In this document: positions 25,142 through 33,429 of the stretch, one piece after another
Layout: every line of letters starts with the position of its first letter
Numbering within the stretch: the stretch's first letter is position 1
Assembly (NCBI GenBank): GCA_031178005.1
Contig: JAPSJV010000025.1
Coordinates: forward strand, 1 to 37,750
Reading direction: 5' to 3'
Origin: Pseudarthrobacter sp.
GTDB taxonomy: Bacteria > Actinomycetota > Actinomycetes > Actinomycetales > Micrococcaceae
DNA: 37,750 bases
Notes under the pieces: model-generated
Seen by the model: only the letters and a program-made list of their open reading frames with translations
Told to the model about the DNA's origin: nothing
Databases searched by the model: none
Program-made: the position numbers and the translations under genes

Positions 25142-25729
25142 ATGTCCCAATCCCCTGCTCCTGACGAATCCACGCCTGCCTCCAGCCCGGCAGATGATGC
25201 CGCTCCGCGCTTCACGGTTGAAACTGCCAGGGTCCTGGCCGAAGTGGCCCACAACCGGCAGAAGGACAAACTCAAGCGGCCGTACCGCGAGCATGTCCTG
25301 GCGGTAGGGGATGCCCTGGCCGATTTCGACGACGACATCCAGATCGCCGGCTACCTCCACGACATTGCCGAGGACACGCCCATAACGCGGCAGGCGCTGC
25401 TGGACATGGGCGTCTCGGAGCGGGCGGTTGAAATCATTGAGCGGGTCACCAAGAGCATGTATGAGAACCCGGACGACTACCAGGGAATCATCCGCGAGAT
25501 CGCTCTGGACCACGACGCCACCCTGGTCAAGATCGCGGACAATGCCCACAACTCCGTGCCCGAGCGCGTCAAGGCCTTGGCAGAGAAGTGGCCGGACAAA
25601 CCACCGGTAACCCGCTACGCGGAGGCCCGCCCGGTCCTTTACGCAGCGGTTCCCGCCGAGGAGATCCGGCTGATCCTTGAACGGGTCAACCCTGCGCTGC
25701 TTCCGGAGCTCGAAGAACTGACGGACTAA
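25142..25729 (+). CDS. HD-domain hydrolase, alarmone-hydrolase-like
   Basis: A 195-residue soluble HD-superfamily phosphohydrolase. The ligand residues match the RelA/SpoT and MESH1 hydrolase pattern: H51 (PYREHVLAV), H73-D74 with E77-D78 (YLHDIAEDT) and D133 (LVKIADNAHNS). The N-terminal 22 residues are low complexity. There is no synthetase or regulatory domain, so the layout equals that of small alarmone hydrolases that cleave (p)ppGpp. The activity is inferred from motifs and could be another nucleotide phosphatase. It lies 42 bp after the glutamyl-Q synthetase gene on the same strand, and its stop is 3 bp from the convergent NmrA gene. Confidence 0.78.
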   Translation: MSQSPAPDESTPASSPADDAAPRFTVETARVLAEVAHNRQKDKLKRPYREHVLAVGDALADFDDDIQIAGYLHDIAEDTPITRQALLDMGVSERAVEIIERVTKSMYENPDDYQGIIREIALDHDATLVKIADNAHNSVPERVKALAEKWPDKPPVTRYAEARPVLYAAVPAEEIRLILERVNPALLPELEELTD

Positions 25730-25732
25730 GCC

Positions 25733-26632
25733 TTACCGAGGGCGGTCACTGGTTGACTCCACAGCTGCCGGGCTACCCGTCGCCGCTGCGTGGTGGACGA
25801 ACTCGTGCAGGGTGGTGGGCGTAACCCCGAACGTTGCGGCAAGCTCCGACATGTCGAGTTCGGAGTTGAAGTTTTCCAGGCCGGCGACGACTTGGAGGAC
25901 GAAGTCCGGCACTCCGTCCACCGATTCCCCGGGAGGCACAGCCCGGACGGGGACCTCGCGGCCCAGCTCGTCTTCAAACGCCGCCACCATGTCACGTAGC
26001 GAGACAGGCCCGGGCCCGCCGATAAGGAGGGTCCGATTGTTGGCCTCGCCTCGCCGAAGCACCGCGACTGCGTAGGCGGCGACGTCCCGAGCGGCGACCA
26101 GTGAGTGCCGGCTCCGGCCTTGGCCAACGAGGGTAACCGGCAGGCCGGCGAGTGCGGGTCCACCAACCAGCATCATCGGCAGCTTGTCGAAGTAGAGTTC
26201 GGGCTGCAAGATGGTCCAGGTCATCCCGCTCTCCCGTAGGAGTTGCTCGGTCTCGCCCTTGGCCCGCATGAACGGCACCGGATGCTCCGGATCGGCGCCG
26301 AGGGCGGACACGAAGATGAAATGCCTTACACCCTGTGCTGCCGCGGCCTCGATGAGGTTCCGATTGCCTTTGGCATCGACCGACTCCACGGTGTCGTCTC
26401 CGCCCCGGGCCGAAGAATTCGCCGTTGTCACCACAGCGTCGATGCCGGCGCACGCCGCCATCAGCGAACTGGGGTCCTTCAGGTCTGCCATCACCGCTTC
26501 GGCCCCCGAGGCGGTGAAGGAGTCACGCGCCGCCGGATCCCGAACAAGGACGCGAACGGCATTGCCCTGTTGGAGCAGCGTGCTGGCAATCAGGCCGCCG
26601 AGTTCACCAGTGGCACCTACGATCAGAATCAT
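25733..26632 (-). CDS. NmrA-like NAD(P)-binding oxidoreductase
   Basis: A 299-residue atypical short-chain dehydrogenase of the NmrA/quinone-oxidoreductase-like group. The Rossmann motif is right at the start (MILIVGATGELGGLIA, G-x-x-G-x-x-G). DAVVTTANS, SALGADPEHPVPFMRAKGETEQ (the K of a Y/H-x3-K-like site) and TILQPELYFD follow. The frame is open upstream to 26827, but the ATG at 26632 is preferred because it starts the Rossmann fold and has a GAGGAG site. It overlaps the NTF2-like gene by 4 bp. The two form one operon divergent from a TetR gene. Confidence 0.88.
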   Translation of the reverse strand: MILIVGATGELGGLIASTLLQQGNAVRVLVRDPAARDSFTASGAEAVMADLKDPSSLMAACAGIDAVVTTANSSARGGDDTVESVDAKGNRNLIEAAAAQGVRHFIFVSALGADPEHPVPFMRAKGETEQLLRESGMTWTILQPELYFDKLPMMLVGGPALAGLPVTLVGQGRSRHSLVAARDVAAYAVAVLRRGEANNRTLLIGGPGPVSLRDMVAAFEDELGREVPVRAVPPGESVDGVPDFVLQVVAGLENFNSELDMSELAATFGVTPTTLHEFVHHAAATGSPAAVESTSDRPR

Positions 26633-27081
26633 GTTGTTGTCTCCTCGCCTTGAACGGGGGCAGAACCCACAAGCCGGGACGTCGCAGCATTGATGTCCGG
26701 ACTGCCGCGCTCCACGGGCTCCATGTAGAAGCGCGCAGTAAAGATGCTGCCCTGGCGGATACCGAAAATGACCACGCCCCGCAGCTGGAACAAACCGCCA
26801 TCGTTCCTCAGGCCAGACATCTCCCACTCTGTCCAGGCCTCATCGTCACGGAAACAGGAACGGAGAATACGGGCCTGCACACCGGGCACGCCTCGGAGGA
26901 TTGTCTGCCAGTTTTGCCGCACCTGATCCCTGCCGCGAAAACCCCTCGAAGGATGAGCCGGAGTCTCGTTGACGTAATCCTTAGCAAAGCACTCGACGAT
27001 GGCGTTGAGGTTGTGCGCATTCACGGCGGTGAGAAGATCTTCGATCACCGATTGGGTACCACGTGTGCTCATGAGGATCAT
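26629..27081 (-). CDS. SnoaL/NTF2-like fold protein
   Basis: A protein of up to 150 residues with a SnoaL-like polyketide-cyclase/isomerase fold: IEDLLTAVNAHNLNAIVECFAKDYVNETP, RGFRGRDQVRQNWQTIL, WTEWEMSGL and IFTARFYMEPV. The start may be the ATG at 27081 or the one at 27072. Neither has a strong SD site. The C-terminal 30 residues are extended. It is the first gene of an operon with NmrA and is divergent from TetR. The pair probably acts on a small organic molecule; the substrate is unknown. Confidence 0.8.
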   Translation of the reverse strand: MILMSTRGTQSVIEDLLTAVNAHNLNAIVECFAKDYVNETPAHPSRGFRGRDQVRQNWQTILRGVPGVQARILRSCFRDDEAWTEWEMSGLRNDGGLFQLRGVVIFGIRQGSIFTARFYMEPVERGSPDINAATSRLVGSAPVQGEETTT

Positions 27082-27091
27082 CGAGCTTTCT

Positions 27092-27109
27092 GTTACAGCT
27101 TCATGTAAC
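27092..27109. promoter_or_regulatory. inverted repeat GTTACA-N6-TGTAAC, candidate TetR operator
   Basis: This 6-bp inverted repeat with a 6-bp spacer lies in the 52-bp gap between the divergent NTF2-like and TetR starts, where a TetR repressor would control both. A second TTACAG copy occurs at 27113-27118. Confidence 0.5.
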
Positions 27110-27133
27110 TATTACAGTAGTATGTATTTAATT

Positions 27134-27808
27134 ATGGAAACAGTCAAGGGGCGGCGCCTGTATAACGCTGAAGGCCGTCGCGAGCAGGCGCGTCGAAGCC
27201 GCGAGGAAGTAATCGAAGCGGCGCAGCGACGCTTCCTGGCTGAGGGGTACTCGGCTACAACTATTGCCAACATCGCGGCAGACGCCGGAGTGTCGGCGGA
27301 GACGATCTACAAGTCGTTTGGAGGGAAGTCCGGGCTGGTGCGGGCCATATACGAACGGGGCCTGGCGGGCCGCGGCCCGACGGCGGCTTATGAACGCTCT
27401 GATCGGATCCGCGAAGAGGCGCGCGACCCGCGTGCGCTCATGCGTGCGTGGGGGCTGCTGGTGGCCGAGGTCGGCGCAGAGGTCACGCCGATCAGGTTGC
27501 TTATGCGCTCAGCCGGTGCCACCGACACATCAATCGCCGAACTGCTCGATGAGGTCGACGCAGAACGTCTGGTCCGCATGCAGCATCACGCCCGGTTCCT
27601 TATGGAGCGGGGCTATCTCCGGGAAGGCGTCGGGCTGGCTGAGGCTGCGGACATCCTATGGACGTGCAGTTCCGCAGAGCTTTTCGAGCTGCTGGTGATG
27701 AAGCGTCGATGGCCTCAGCAGCGATTTGCCGGGTACATCGCCGAGTTCATGATCGCGGCTCTCCTGGCGCCGCCGGGTCTGCCGAGGACTAGCCTTCTTC
27801 CCGGCTAG
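27134..27808 (+). CDS. TetR-family transcriptional regulator
   Basis: A 224-residue TetR regulator when started at the ATG at 27134 (METVKGRRLYNAEGRR). The frame is open to 26999, but that part would overlap the divergent gene. The HTH is in EEVIEAAQRRFLAEGYSATTIANIAADAGVSAETIYKSFGGKSGL. The ligand domain is helical. The AT-rich stretch GTAGTATGTATTTAATT just upstream is a likely promoter. It is divergent from the NTF2-like/NmrA operon and probably represses it. Its end overlaps the convergent ltrA stop by 4 bp (CTAG). Confidence 0.88.
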   Translation: METVKGRRLYNAEGRREQARRSREEVIEAAQRRFLAEGYSATTIANIAADAGVSAETIYKSFGGKSGLVRAIYERGLAGRGPTAAYERSDRIREEARDPRALMRAWGLLVAEVGAEVTPIRLLMRSAGATDTSIAELLDEVDAERLVRMQHHARFLMERGYLREGVGLAEAADILWTCSSAELFELLVMKRRWPQQRFAGYIAEFMIAALLAPPGLPRTSLLPG

Positions 27809-29046
27809 CTGTTCTGGCTGTGCAGGCGGGCCAGCGCCGCGGTCCGCCATTTCCGGCCGGCCAGCTCGTCCAGGACGATGACGATTGCCGGCCCGGCCAC
27901 GATCATCAAGAGGCACACGGTCACAGGCATTCCGGCTGAGGCGAGGACGACGCTGAGCCCTGCAGATGCCACCACCACAGACGTTGTCATGAGGTTCCGG
28001 CGATCGAAGCCTGTGAGCGTGCCGTAGATCCAGGTAAGGGCAATCTTGAAGATTCCCACGGGGATGGCCACGCTGGCCACGGCAGCGGCCGCGCTGATAT
28101 GGGCTTCGTGGTCGATGTAGTAGGCCAGCACATGGAGACCCGCCCCGGCCGCGGCAATAGCTGCAAAAATCACCATGTGGGCGTAACCGAAAATAAAGGA
28201 CTTCTCGCGGCGGATGTGCAGGGCTTCACCATTAGGCAGCGTGAAGTACACCCACCAGAGTGCGAATGCCAGGCCGGTTCCGCCCAGTCCCACCAGGGCG
28301 GCCTCCAGGCTTAAGCCATGCAGGGCAACGATTGAGCGCAGGGTTTCGATCGCCCCCACCAGGCATTCGCCAAGCGCGATGATGGCCAGGAGCCCGTAAC
28401 GTTCCGCGATGTGGTGGGCGTGCCACGGAGTTTTTGACCTGCGTTCCGCGATGACGGGCGTGGCCATCTCCAGGAGAAACAGCGGCGCCATGATCAGGAA
28501 CGTGGTGAGGACGTCGGTGTTGATGAAGATCACCGCCACCCAGCCGATCTGTACCACTCCCAGATACCCCGCGTACTGCAGTGCCACATGTTTGCGGGCC
28601 GGGTCCTGCCGCGCTATCCGCAGCCACTGGAAAATCAGGGCCACCCGCATCACGACGTAACCCAGCACCATCAGGGCATTGTCAACGTGCTTGCCTTCCA
28701 CCACGGAGTGGAACATCGGCTCGATGCCCATGGCCAGGATCAGGACACCGACCATCTGGATCATGGTGACAACCCGGAAGATCCAATCATCGGTGTCGTA
28801 GGCGCTGGCCAGCCAGGTGAAGTTGATCCACGCCCAGATGATGGCGAACATCGCGAAAGAGAAGCCGATGAGTCCGGGAACCAGGTGGTCCTCAGCGATG
28901 GCGTGCGCCAGTTGACTGGAGGCCACGGCAAACGCGATGACAAAGGTCAGGTCGAAGAAGAGCTCCAGCGGGGTGGCGGAGCGGTGCGGCTCATGGGGGT
29001 CACGTCCACCCATACGCGGAAGGACACGGCGGGAATTGAACGGCAT
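27805..29046 (-). CDS. low-temperature-requirement protein A (LtrA)
   Basis: A 413-residue polytopic membrane protein of the LtrA family, about twelve helices. The hallmarks are PLELFFDLTFVIAFAVASSQLAH near the start, FTWLASAYDTDDWIFRVVTM, HIAERYGLLAIIALGECLVG, and LWWVYFTLPNGEALHIRREKSFIFGYAHM. The family is named from Listeria and has an undefined transport or envelope role. It begins 64 bp after the end of the WXG-hairpin gene on the same strand, and its stop overlaps the convergent TetR stop by 4 bp. Confidence 0.9.
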   Translation of the reverse strand: MPFNSRRVLPRMGGRDPHEPHRSATPLELFFDLTFVIAFAVASSQLAHAIAEDHLVPGLIGFSFAMFAIIWAWINFTWLASAYDTDDWIFRVVTMIQMVGVLILAMGIEPMFHSVVEGKHVDNALMVLGYVVMRVALIFQWLRIARQDPARKHVALQYAGYLGVVQIGWVAVIFINTDVLTTFLIMAPLFLLEMATPVIAERRSKTPWHAHHIAERYGLLAIIALGECLVGAIETLRSIVALHGLSLEAALVGLGGTGLAFALWWVYFTLPNGEALHIRREKSFIFGYAHMVIFAAIAAAGAGLHVLAYYIDHEAHISAAAAVASVAIPVGIFKIALTWIYGTLTGFDRRNLMTTSVVVASAGLSVVLASAGMPVTVCLLMIVAGPAIVIVLDELAGRKWRTAALARLHSQNS

Positions 29047-29110
29047 TCGTGATGCCCTTTCTGTGGGATGGCTGCGAATGTACAGTACCCCGGCCCGGCT
29101 GGACGCCGTG

Positions 29111-31516
29111 CTATTTGGTCACGGCGCCCAGCATGCCTGTGTAGTCGTCCTGGTAACCGGCAACGATCTTTCCCACGGACAGCGGTTGCGGCTGCCTGCG
29201 TACTCCGGCCTTGTCCGCGAGGTCATTCAACCGGCGAACAATCTCCTGGTCCACCGCGGGCCTGACCTCATCTATCCATGCCTGGTACGAGTCTTGTGCC
29301 TTGCCCGGATCCGGGTCCCGGACCGTGGCGGTGAAGGCGGGTTGCGGCAGGTTGAAGGCCTCCGCCAGCGTGGCGGTAACGGCTGACTCCACCCGCAGCC
29401 CACGGAGCTCTTTAAGGTCTTCAGCGGCTTCAACCGCATGCCTTTCGTTGCTGGCCCAGATAGCTTCCGCTAGCGAAACACCCTCACTTATTCCGTGATC
29501 TGCCACCCCCAACAGGCCCTTTCGTACCGGCTCGGCCAGCAGTTTAATGCCCGGAACTTTATCTACGGGCAAGAGCCCGCCCACAAATTCCGCAGGCCCG
29601 ATCACGGCCATGGCGGATTCATCCTGGCGGGCTGCCCGCCTGATCCATGCTCCGTCCGAGGCCGCGTCCATCAGGACGTTGAGCTCAACCAACCGCTTGA
29701 TGGTTTCCAATGAGGCGTTGGGGTTATCGGTGGCGGCGGCATGGCCTGCGAGGGCCGCCGAGTAGTTCGTTGCAAAGGCGTCCATTGCCTCGGCGCCGCC
29801 GCTTTCGTAGATGCGCCCCACGACGGTCGCTATGGACACGTCATTCAGGACGGCAGCGCTTCGTTGAGTACCGTCCGGCATGGTGACCCGGGCCACGACT
29901 CCCTCCGGTGCCTCTTCGCCTGGCTCGTCGATGAGGCTGGATTCCAGGAGGCCAGGAAGCTGCACCGCCATGGACAGCGTCAGGGATTCGACGGCGGCGG
30001 GGCTGAGCTGGTCTTCAAAGAAGTGGCTGTTGCCCGCGAGTGTGTTGATGATGTGGCCCGAGACGTAAGCCAGCGAGGTCCATTCCGATCCATCCAAATC
30101 CGCAGGCTGGTTTGAAGCGGCCGCCCAGACGGCCAGTACGCCCTCGAACTGGTCCGAATCGTTGCCAAAGGCGTAGTGCCCGTCCCTGCCGTACCAATAA
30201 CGGATGCGGTCCGGGCCTTCGTGGCCGCCGAGGAAGGCGAGGGAGTCCTCGGATGAGTGGGCCAGCTGGCTGAAGATCAGTCCGGCAGGATCGTAAAAGC
30301 GCTCCACCGCACGGTCCGCTGCCCGATCGCCGACGGTTTCAGCGTGCACGACGGCCGGGAGCGGTGTGAAAGTATCCGCCCGGACGGGTGCTTTCTGGAT
30401 GCGTTCCCTGTAGTCCACCCGGCGGGCCAGCGCCAAGGCCAACGGCGACCCTATGGCGCCTGCCGAGAGCAGGTAGGCAAGGCCTGAATGGTCCTCCCGT
30501 TCGTCCTGGAGCAATACCCTAGCCGAGTCAGCGGGGTCAAGGGCTTCGATGTCAGGGTCCGGGAGCAGCCCTGTCGCCATGAAGGCTGCCTCCGAATCGT
30601 CCCAGCGCTGCGAAGCCGCAACGAATGCCGACCGTATGGCGTGCGGGAATCCGGAGGACTCTGAATCCGCACCGCCTTCCCGCGACGCGGGGAACGAACC
30701 GACAAGCTTGGCGGTCCCGGCTCCGCCGAGTGCTGTGAAGAAGGCATCCATGTGTTCGGGCGAATAGCCGTACGCGTCCAGGAGGTCCTTGAGCTCACTG
30801 TATGAATCGGGATCGGGCGGCGTGCGGCCAAGGATGTTTCGGGACTTGGCAGCCATCACCTCTGCCACCTGTGCCGGGCTGGCGCGACGGGGATCGGCAA
30901 TGCCGGCATCCACAAGCTGCTGCCGTGCTGATTTCCAGTCGCTCACGCGGTGCGTGGCCAGCGCTGCAATGACTGCCCGGTCAGCAGCACGCCGCTCCTC
31001 CCACAGCCGCTCAACGGCCCGGTGACAGTCTGCAATCTCCTCGCTGTGCACGCGGCGGGCTGCCAGCAATGGCTGGTGTGAGGCAGCAACCGCAGCTTCG
31101 CCGTAAAGGAAGGTCCCGTGAACCATGCCCGGGGGCTCCGGATTGGCAATCAACCAGGCTGAGGCAACTTCGATCCTGGCCTGGATCGGGGCAACGGAAC
31201 GAAAAATCCGGCCCAGTTCCACCCGGTAGTTTTCGAGTCCGGCCACTTGCCCCGCAAGGCATTCCGCTACCTGGAGGAGGTGTTGCCGGACCCCGCCAAG
31301 GACCGCGCTGCAGGCGCTGGCATCCGTTCCCTGCCAAACCTCAGGAACCTGCCGTGCGACTGAGTCCGCTGATGCTGCGGCGCCATCAGCGTCTGCCTTC
31401 TGCTGCCGTAGCGCCATGGTGGCGCTGATCAGTTCGCCGGCATTGTGCCGGCCGGGGTTGTCCTCCAGGGTGGCCGTCATGCTGCCCATCTTGCCAACGG
31501 GCCCACGGCACCGCAT
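29111..31516 (-). CDS. large hypothetical protein with N-terminal WXG-like hairpin
   Basis: Up to 801 residues, with no recognised family over the main body. The N-terminus looks like a WXG100-type hairpin: a helix (about 28-57), then W61-Q62-G63 in VPEVWQGTDASA, then a second helix (about 66-120). After it come helical stretches and acidic segments without visible catalytic motifs, signal peptide or membrane segments. The start is uncertain: ATGs at 31516, 31489 and 31480 are in frame, none with a good SD site, and 31480 (MTATLEDN) is plausible. The gene follows the GNAT-AAA+ gene by 25-61 bp on the same strand and is probably in its operon. A secreted or AAA+-handled client is an inference. 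Confidence 0.72.
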   Translation of the reverse strand: MRCRGPVGKMGSMTATLEDNPGRHNAGELISATMALRQQKADADGAAASADSVARQVPEVWQGTDASACSAVLGGVRQHLLQVAECLAGQVAGLENYRVELGRIFRSVAPIQARIEVASAWLIANPEPPGMVHGTFLYGEAAVAASHQPLLAARRVHSEEIADCHRAVERLWEERRAADRAVIAALATHRVSDWKSARQQLVDAGIADPRRASPAQVAEVMAAKSRNILGRTPPDPDSYSELKDLLDAYGYSPEHMDAFFTALGGAGTAKLVGSFPASREGGADSESSGFPHAIRSAFVAASQRWDDSEAAFMATGLLPDPDIEALDPADSARVLLQDEREDHSGLAYLLSAGAIGSPLALALARRVDYRERIQKAPVRADTFTPLPAVVHAETVGDRAADRAVERFYDPAGLIFSQLAHSSEDSLAFLGGHEGPDRIRYWYGRDGHYAFGNDSDQFEGVLAVWAAASNQPADLDGSEWTSLAYVSGHIINTLAGNSHFFEDQLSPAAVESLTLSMAVQLPGLLESSLIDEPGEEAPEGVVARVTMPDGTQRSAAVLNDVSIATVVGRIYESGGAEAMDAFATNYSAALAGHAAATDNPNASLETIKRLVELNVLMDAASDGAWIRRAARQDESAMAVIGPAEFVGGLLPVDKVPGIKLLAEPVRKGLLGVADHGISEGVSLAEAIWASNERHAVEAAEDLKELRGLRVESAVTATLAEAFNLPQPAFTATVRDPDPGKAQDSYQAWIDEVRPAVDQEIVRRLNDLADKAGVRRQPQPLSVGKIVAGYQDDYTGMLGAVTK

Positions 31517-31541
31517 CCCCCGATCGCGGTCATGTGGATAA

Positions 31542-32873
31542 CTAAACGCGGCCCAACACTTCGATGTCTTCCAGGAAGCCGCTGTGGACCTCTTCGCTCA
31601 CAGTGGTCCGGGTCTCGCCGATCGCGTCCAGGTAGTCCTGCGTTGCCGGACCCTTCCTGCCGCCGTCGCCCGAAACCCCGTCGGCCGCACCCCCGGCGAC
31701 ACTCCCGCCGTCGCCGTTCTTTCCGTAGACAACATTCTCCAGCGCCCGCTGCGAAGCGCTCCGGGCCGCGTACTCAATGTCCGCGGGAGAGAACCCCTGT
31801 GTCCGCTCCACCAGCAGTGCAACATCAACGGAATCCAACACCGCCGGCGGAATGAACCGCTGCCACATGGCAGTGCGCGCCTGGGCATCGGGCAGCCCGA
31901 TGGGAATGACGTAGTCGAAGCGGCCATGGCGGAGGAATGCGGTGTCCAGGGCGCGGATGAAGTTGGTGGCACAGACCAGCAGGCGGCCGGGCTGTTCGCG
32001 GAAGGCGGGGATGATCTTGAGCAGCTCGTTGGTGACGCCCTCCAGGGGTGAAGGCGGTTCGCCGGAGCGCTGTGACGCGATTTCCTCCACCTCGTCGATG
32101 AACACCACGGCGTGTTCCAGCTCGGAAATCTCCAGGAACGTCTCGCGCAGGGCACCGGCCAGGCCCTTGGGGTCCGAGGCCAGCCGGGACGGGAACACCT
32201 CCACAAAGGGCCACTCCAGCCGGGACGCGATCGCCTTGGCGAAGGTGGTCTTGCCGGTGCCGGGAGGGCCGAAAAGCACCACGGCCCTGGGCGGAACCAC
32301 GCCGAACTCGTCCGCCAGGTCTGCCTGCGCCAGCGGCAGGACCAGCCGGCGTTCCAGGAGTTCCTTCTCCTTGTGCATCCCGGCGACGTTCTCCCAGAGA
32401 TCCCGCGCCAGTACACGTCCGCCCAGTTCGCCCAGCGCGTCCAGCTCCTGCCGCTGGACCGGGATGGTGCGCTCGAAATAGCGGAGGTTCTTCTTCAGCG
32501 CGAACCCGCGGCTGACGAACGCCTCCACCCGGGTTTCGGCCTCGGGCATCAGTGCGGAGAGCTTATTGAGGCCGTGCGGCGCCATCCGTTTCTCGACGGC
32601 GGCCAGCAGCGACGTGCCGATGCCCAGTCCGCGGTTTTCCGGCAGCGTGGCCAGGAAAACGATCCAGCCCTGATCGTGGGCTGCACGTCCGACGGCGGCG
32701 CCCACCACCTGGTCGCCCTGCACCGCCACCACGGCGTGGTCCTTTTCGCAGGAGGCCAGCACCTCGGAGAGCGCATATACCGGTTCCACGTTGGAGGCCT
32801 TAAGCGTTTCCCACAGGTGCAGGATTCCGTCCAGGTCAGCTGAATGGAAATCCCTGATCCGCCAGGTGGTCAT
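31542..32873 (-). CDS. GNAT acetyltransferase-AAA+ ATPase fusion protein
   Basis: A 443-residue two-domain protein. Residues about 1-135 form a GNAT N-acetyltransferase (RIRDFHSADLDGILHLWE, motif A LATLPENRGLGIGTSLL, then VEAFVSRGFALKK). Residues about 155-385 form a classical AAA+ module: Walker A GPPGTGKTT (202-210), Walker B VVFIDE (256-261), sensor 1 ATN (302-304) and arginine fingers R315 and R318 in FLRHGRFDY. A Gly/Asp-rich linker and a short C-terminal tail follow. Both active sites look complete. It is the first gene of a likely operon with the WXG-hairpin protein. The fusion suggests that acetylation is coupled to ATP-driven remodelling of a client; the client is unknown. Confidence 0.85.
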   Translation of the reverse strand: MTTWRIRDFHSADLDGILHLWETLKASNVEPVYALSEVLASCEKDHAVVAVQGDQVVGAAVGRAAHDQGWIVFLATLPENRGLGIGTSLLAAVEKRMAPHGLNKLSALMPEAETRVEAFVSRGFALKKNLRYFERTIPVQRQELDALGELGGRVLARDLWENVAGMHKEKELLERRLVLPLAQADLADEFGVVPPRAVVLFGPPGTGKTTFAKAIASRLEWPFVEVFPSRLASDPKGLAGALRETFLEISELEHAVVFIDEVEEIASQRSGEPPSPLEGVTNELLKIIPAFREQPGRLLVCATNFIRALDTAFLRHGRFDYVIPIGLPDAQARTAMWQRFIPPAVLDSVDVALLVERTQGFSPADIEYAARSASQRALENVVYGKNGDGGSVAGGAADGVSGDGGRKGPATQDYLDAIGETRTTVSEEVHSGFLEDIEVLGRV

Positions 32874-33008
32874 GTGGTTTCTCCCGGATGGCTCGACGTT
32901 GAACTGTGCAGGCCCGCAAAGCGCGGCATGCTGCTGAGCTTAGGCGATCAGTGCACTTCCGCCGCCTGTGTGGACGCTACGTTACGCCAACAGGAAGACA
33001 GCCAACGG

Positions 33009-33053
33009 CGGCGGCACCCGGGGTTCCCTGCGCAGGAACCCCGGGTGCCGCCG
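33009..33053 (-). terminator. strong hairpin downstream of the SCO4226-like gene
   Basis: A perfect 19-bp stem (CGGCGGCACCCGGGGTTCC paired with its complement) surrounds a 7-nt loop. It lies 19 bp past the stop of the minus-strand small gene and separates it from the GNAT-AAA+ gene. No T-tract follows, as is common in this group. Confidence 0.7.
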
Positions 33054-33071
33054 TCGAACTTTACTGCGGGA

Positions 33072-33320
33072 TCAGACCTTGAGCGGGACGGGATGAATCT
33101 CGTCCGCCGGGTGGCCGGCCCGTTCGTGAATACGCTTCACGGCGTCCGCCGAAGGGGCTTCGGAGAGGCAGTAAACCACTCCGGAGTCAGGATCGGCCCA
33201 TGCTGTTTTGAACACCACGTCCTCGTCACTTTGAATGGCGAGGTCGGCGTCGTGAGCGGCTTGAAGGGCTTCTTTGGTGAGCCCGGACATGTTGCGGTGG
33301 ACATCCATAAATTCCGGCAT
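33072..33320 (-). CDS. SCO4226-like small (DUF4242) protein
   Basis: An 82-residue protein that closely resembles the Streptomyces SCO4226 nickel-binding protein (DUF4242 family). MPEFMDVHRNMSGLT, AHDADLAIQ, FKTAWADPDSGVVYCLSEAPSA and VKRIHERAGHPADEIHPVPL can be read straight off. Several His residues and a Cys are available for metal binding. The whole protein is one ferredoxin-like domain. It stands alone before a strong hairpin. Metal binding is known for the family; the biological role is not. Confidence 0.88.
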   Translation of the reverse strand: MPEFMDVHRNMSGLTKEALQAAHDADLAIQSDEDVVFKTAWADPDSGVVYCLSEAPSADAVKRIHERAGHPADEIHPVPLKV

Positions 33321-33429
33321 TTCGATGCTGCCTCTCTGGCTGTTCTGCGGTGGAAACCGAAGATGATGCCGACGCTAGACCTGTAGCTCAGCAGGCGTCA
33401 ATAGCGGGCTGTCCTGGGGGCGGGCCGGG

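Noticed and set aside
24077..25549. 490-residue open frame on the minus strand
   Set aside because: It is antisense to gluQ and the HD hydrolase, whose catalytic motifs are intact.
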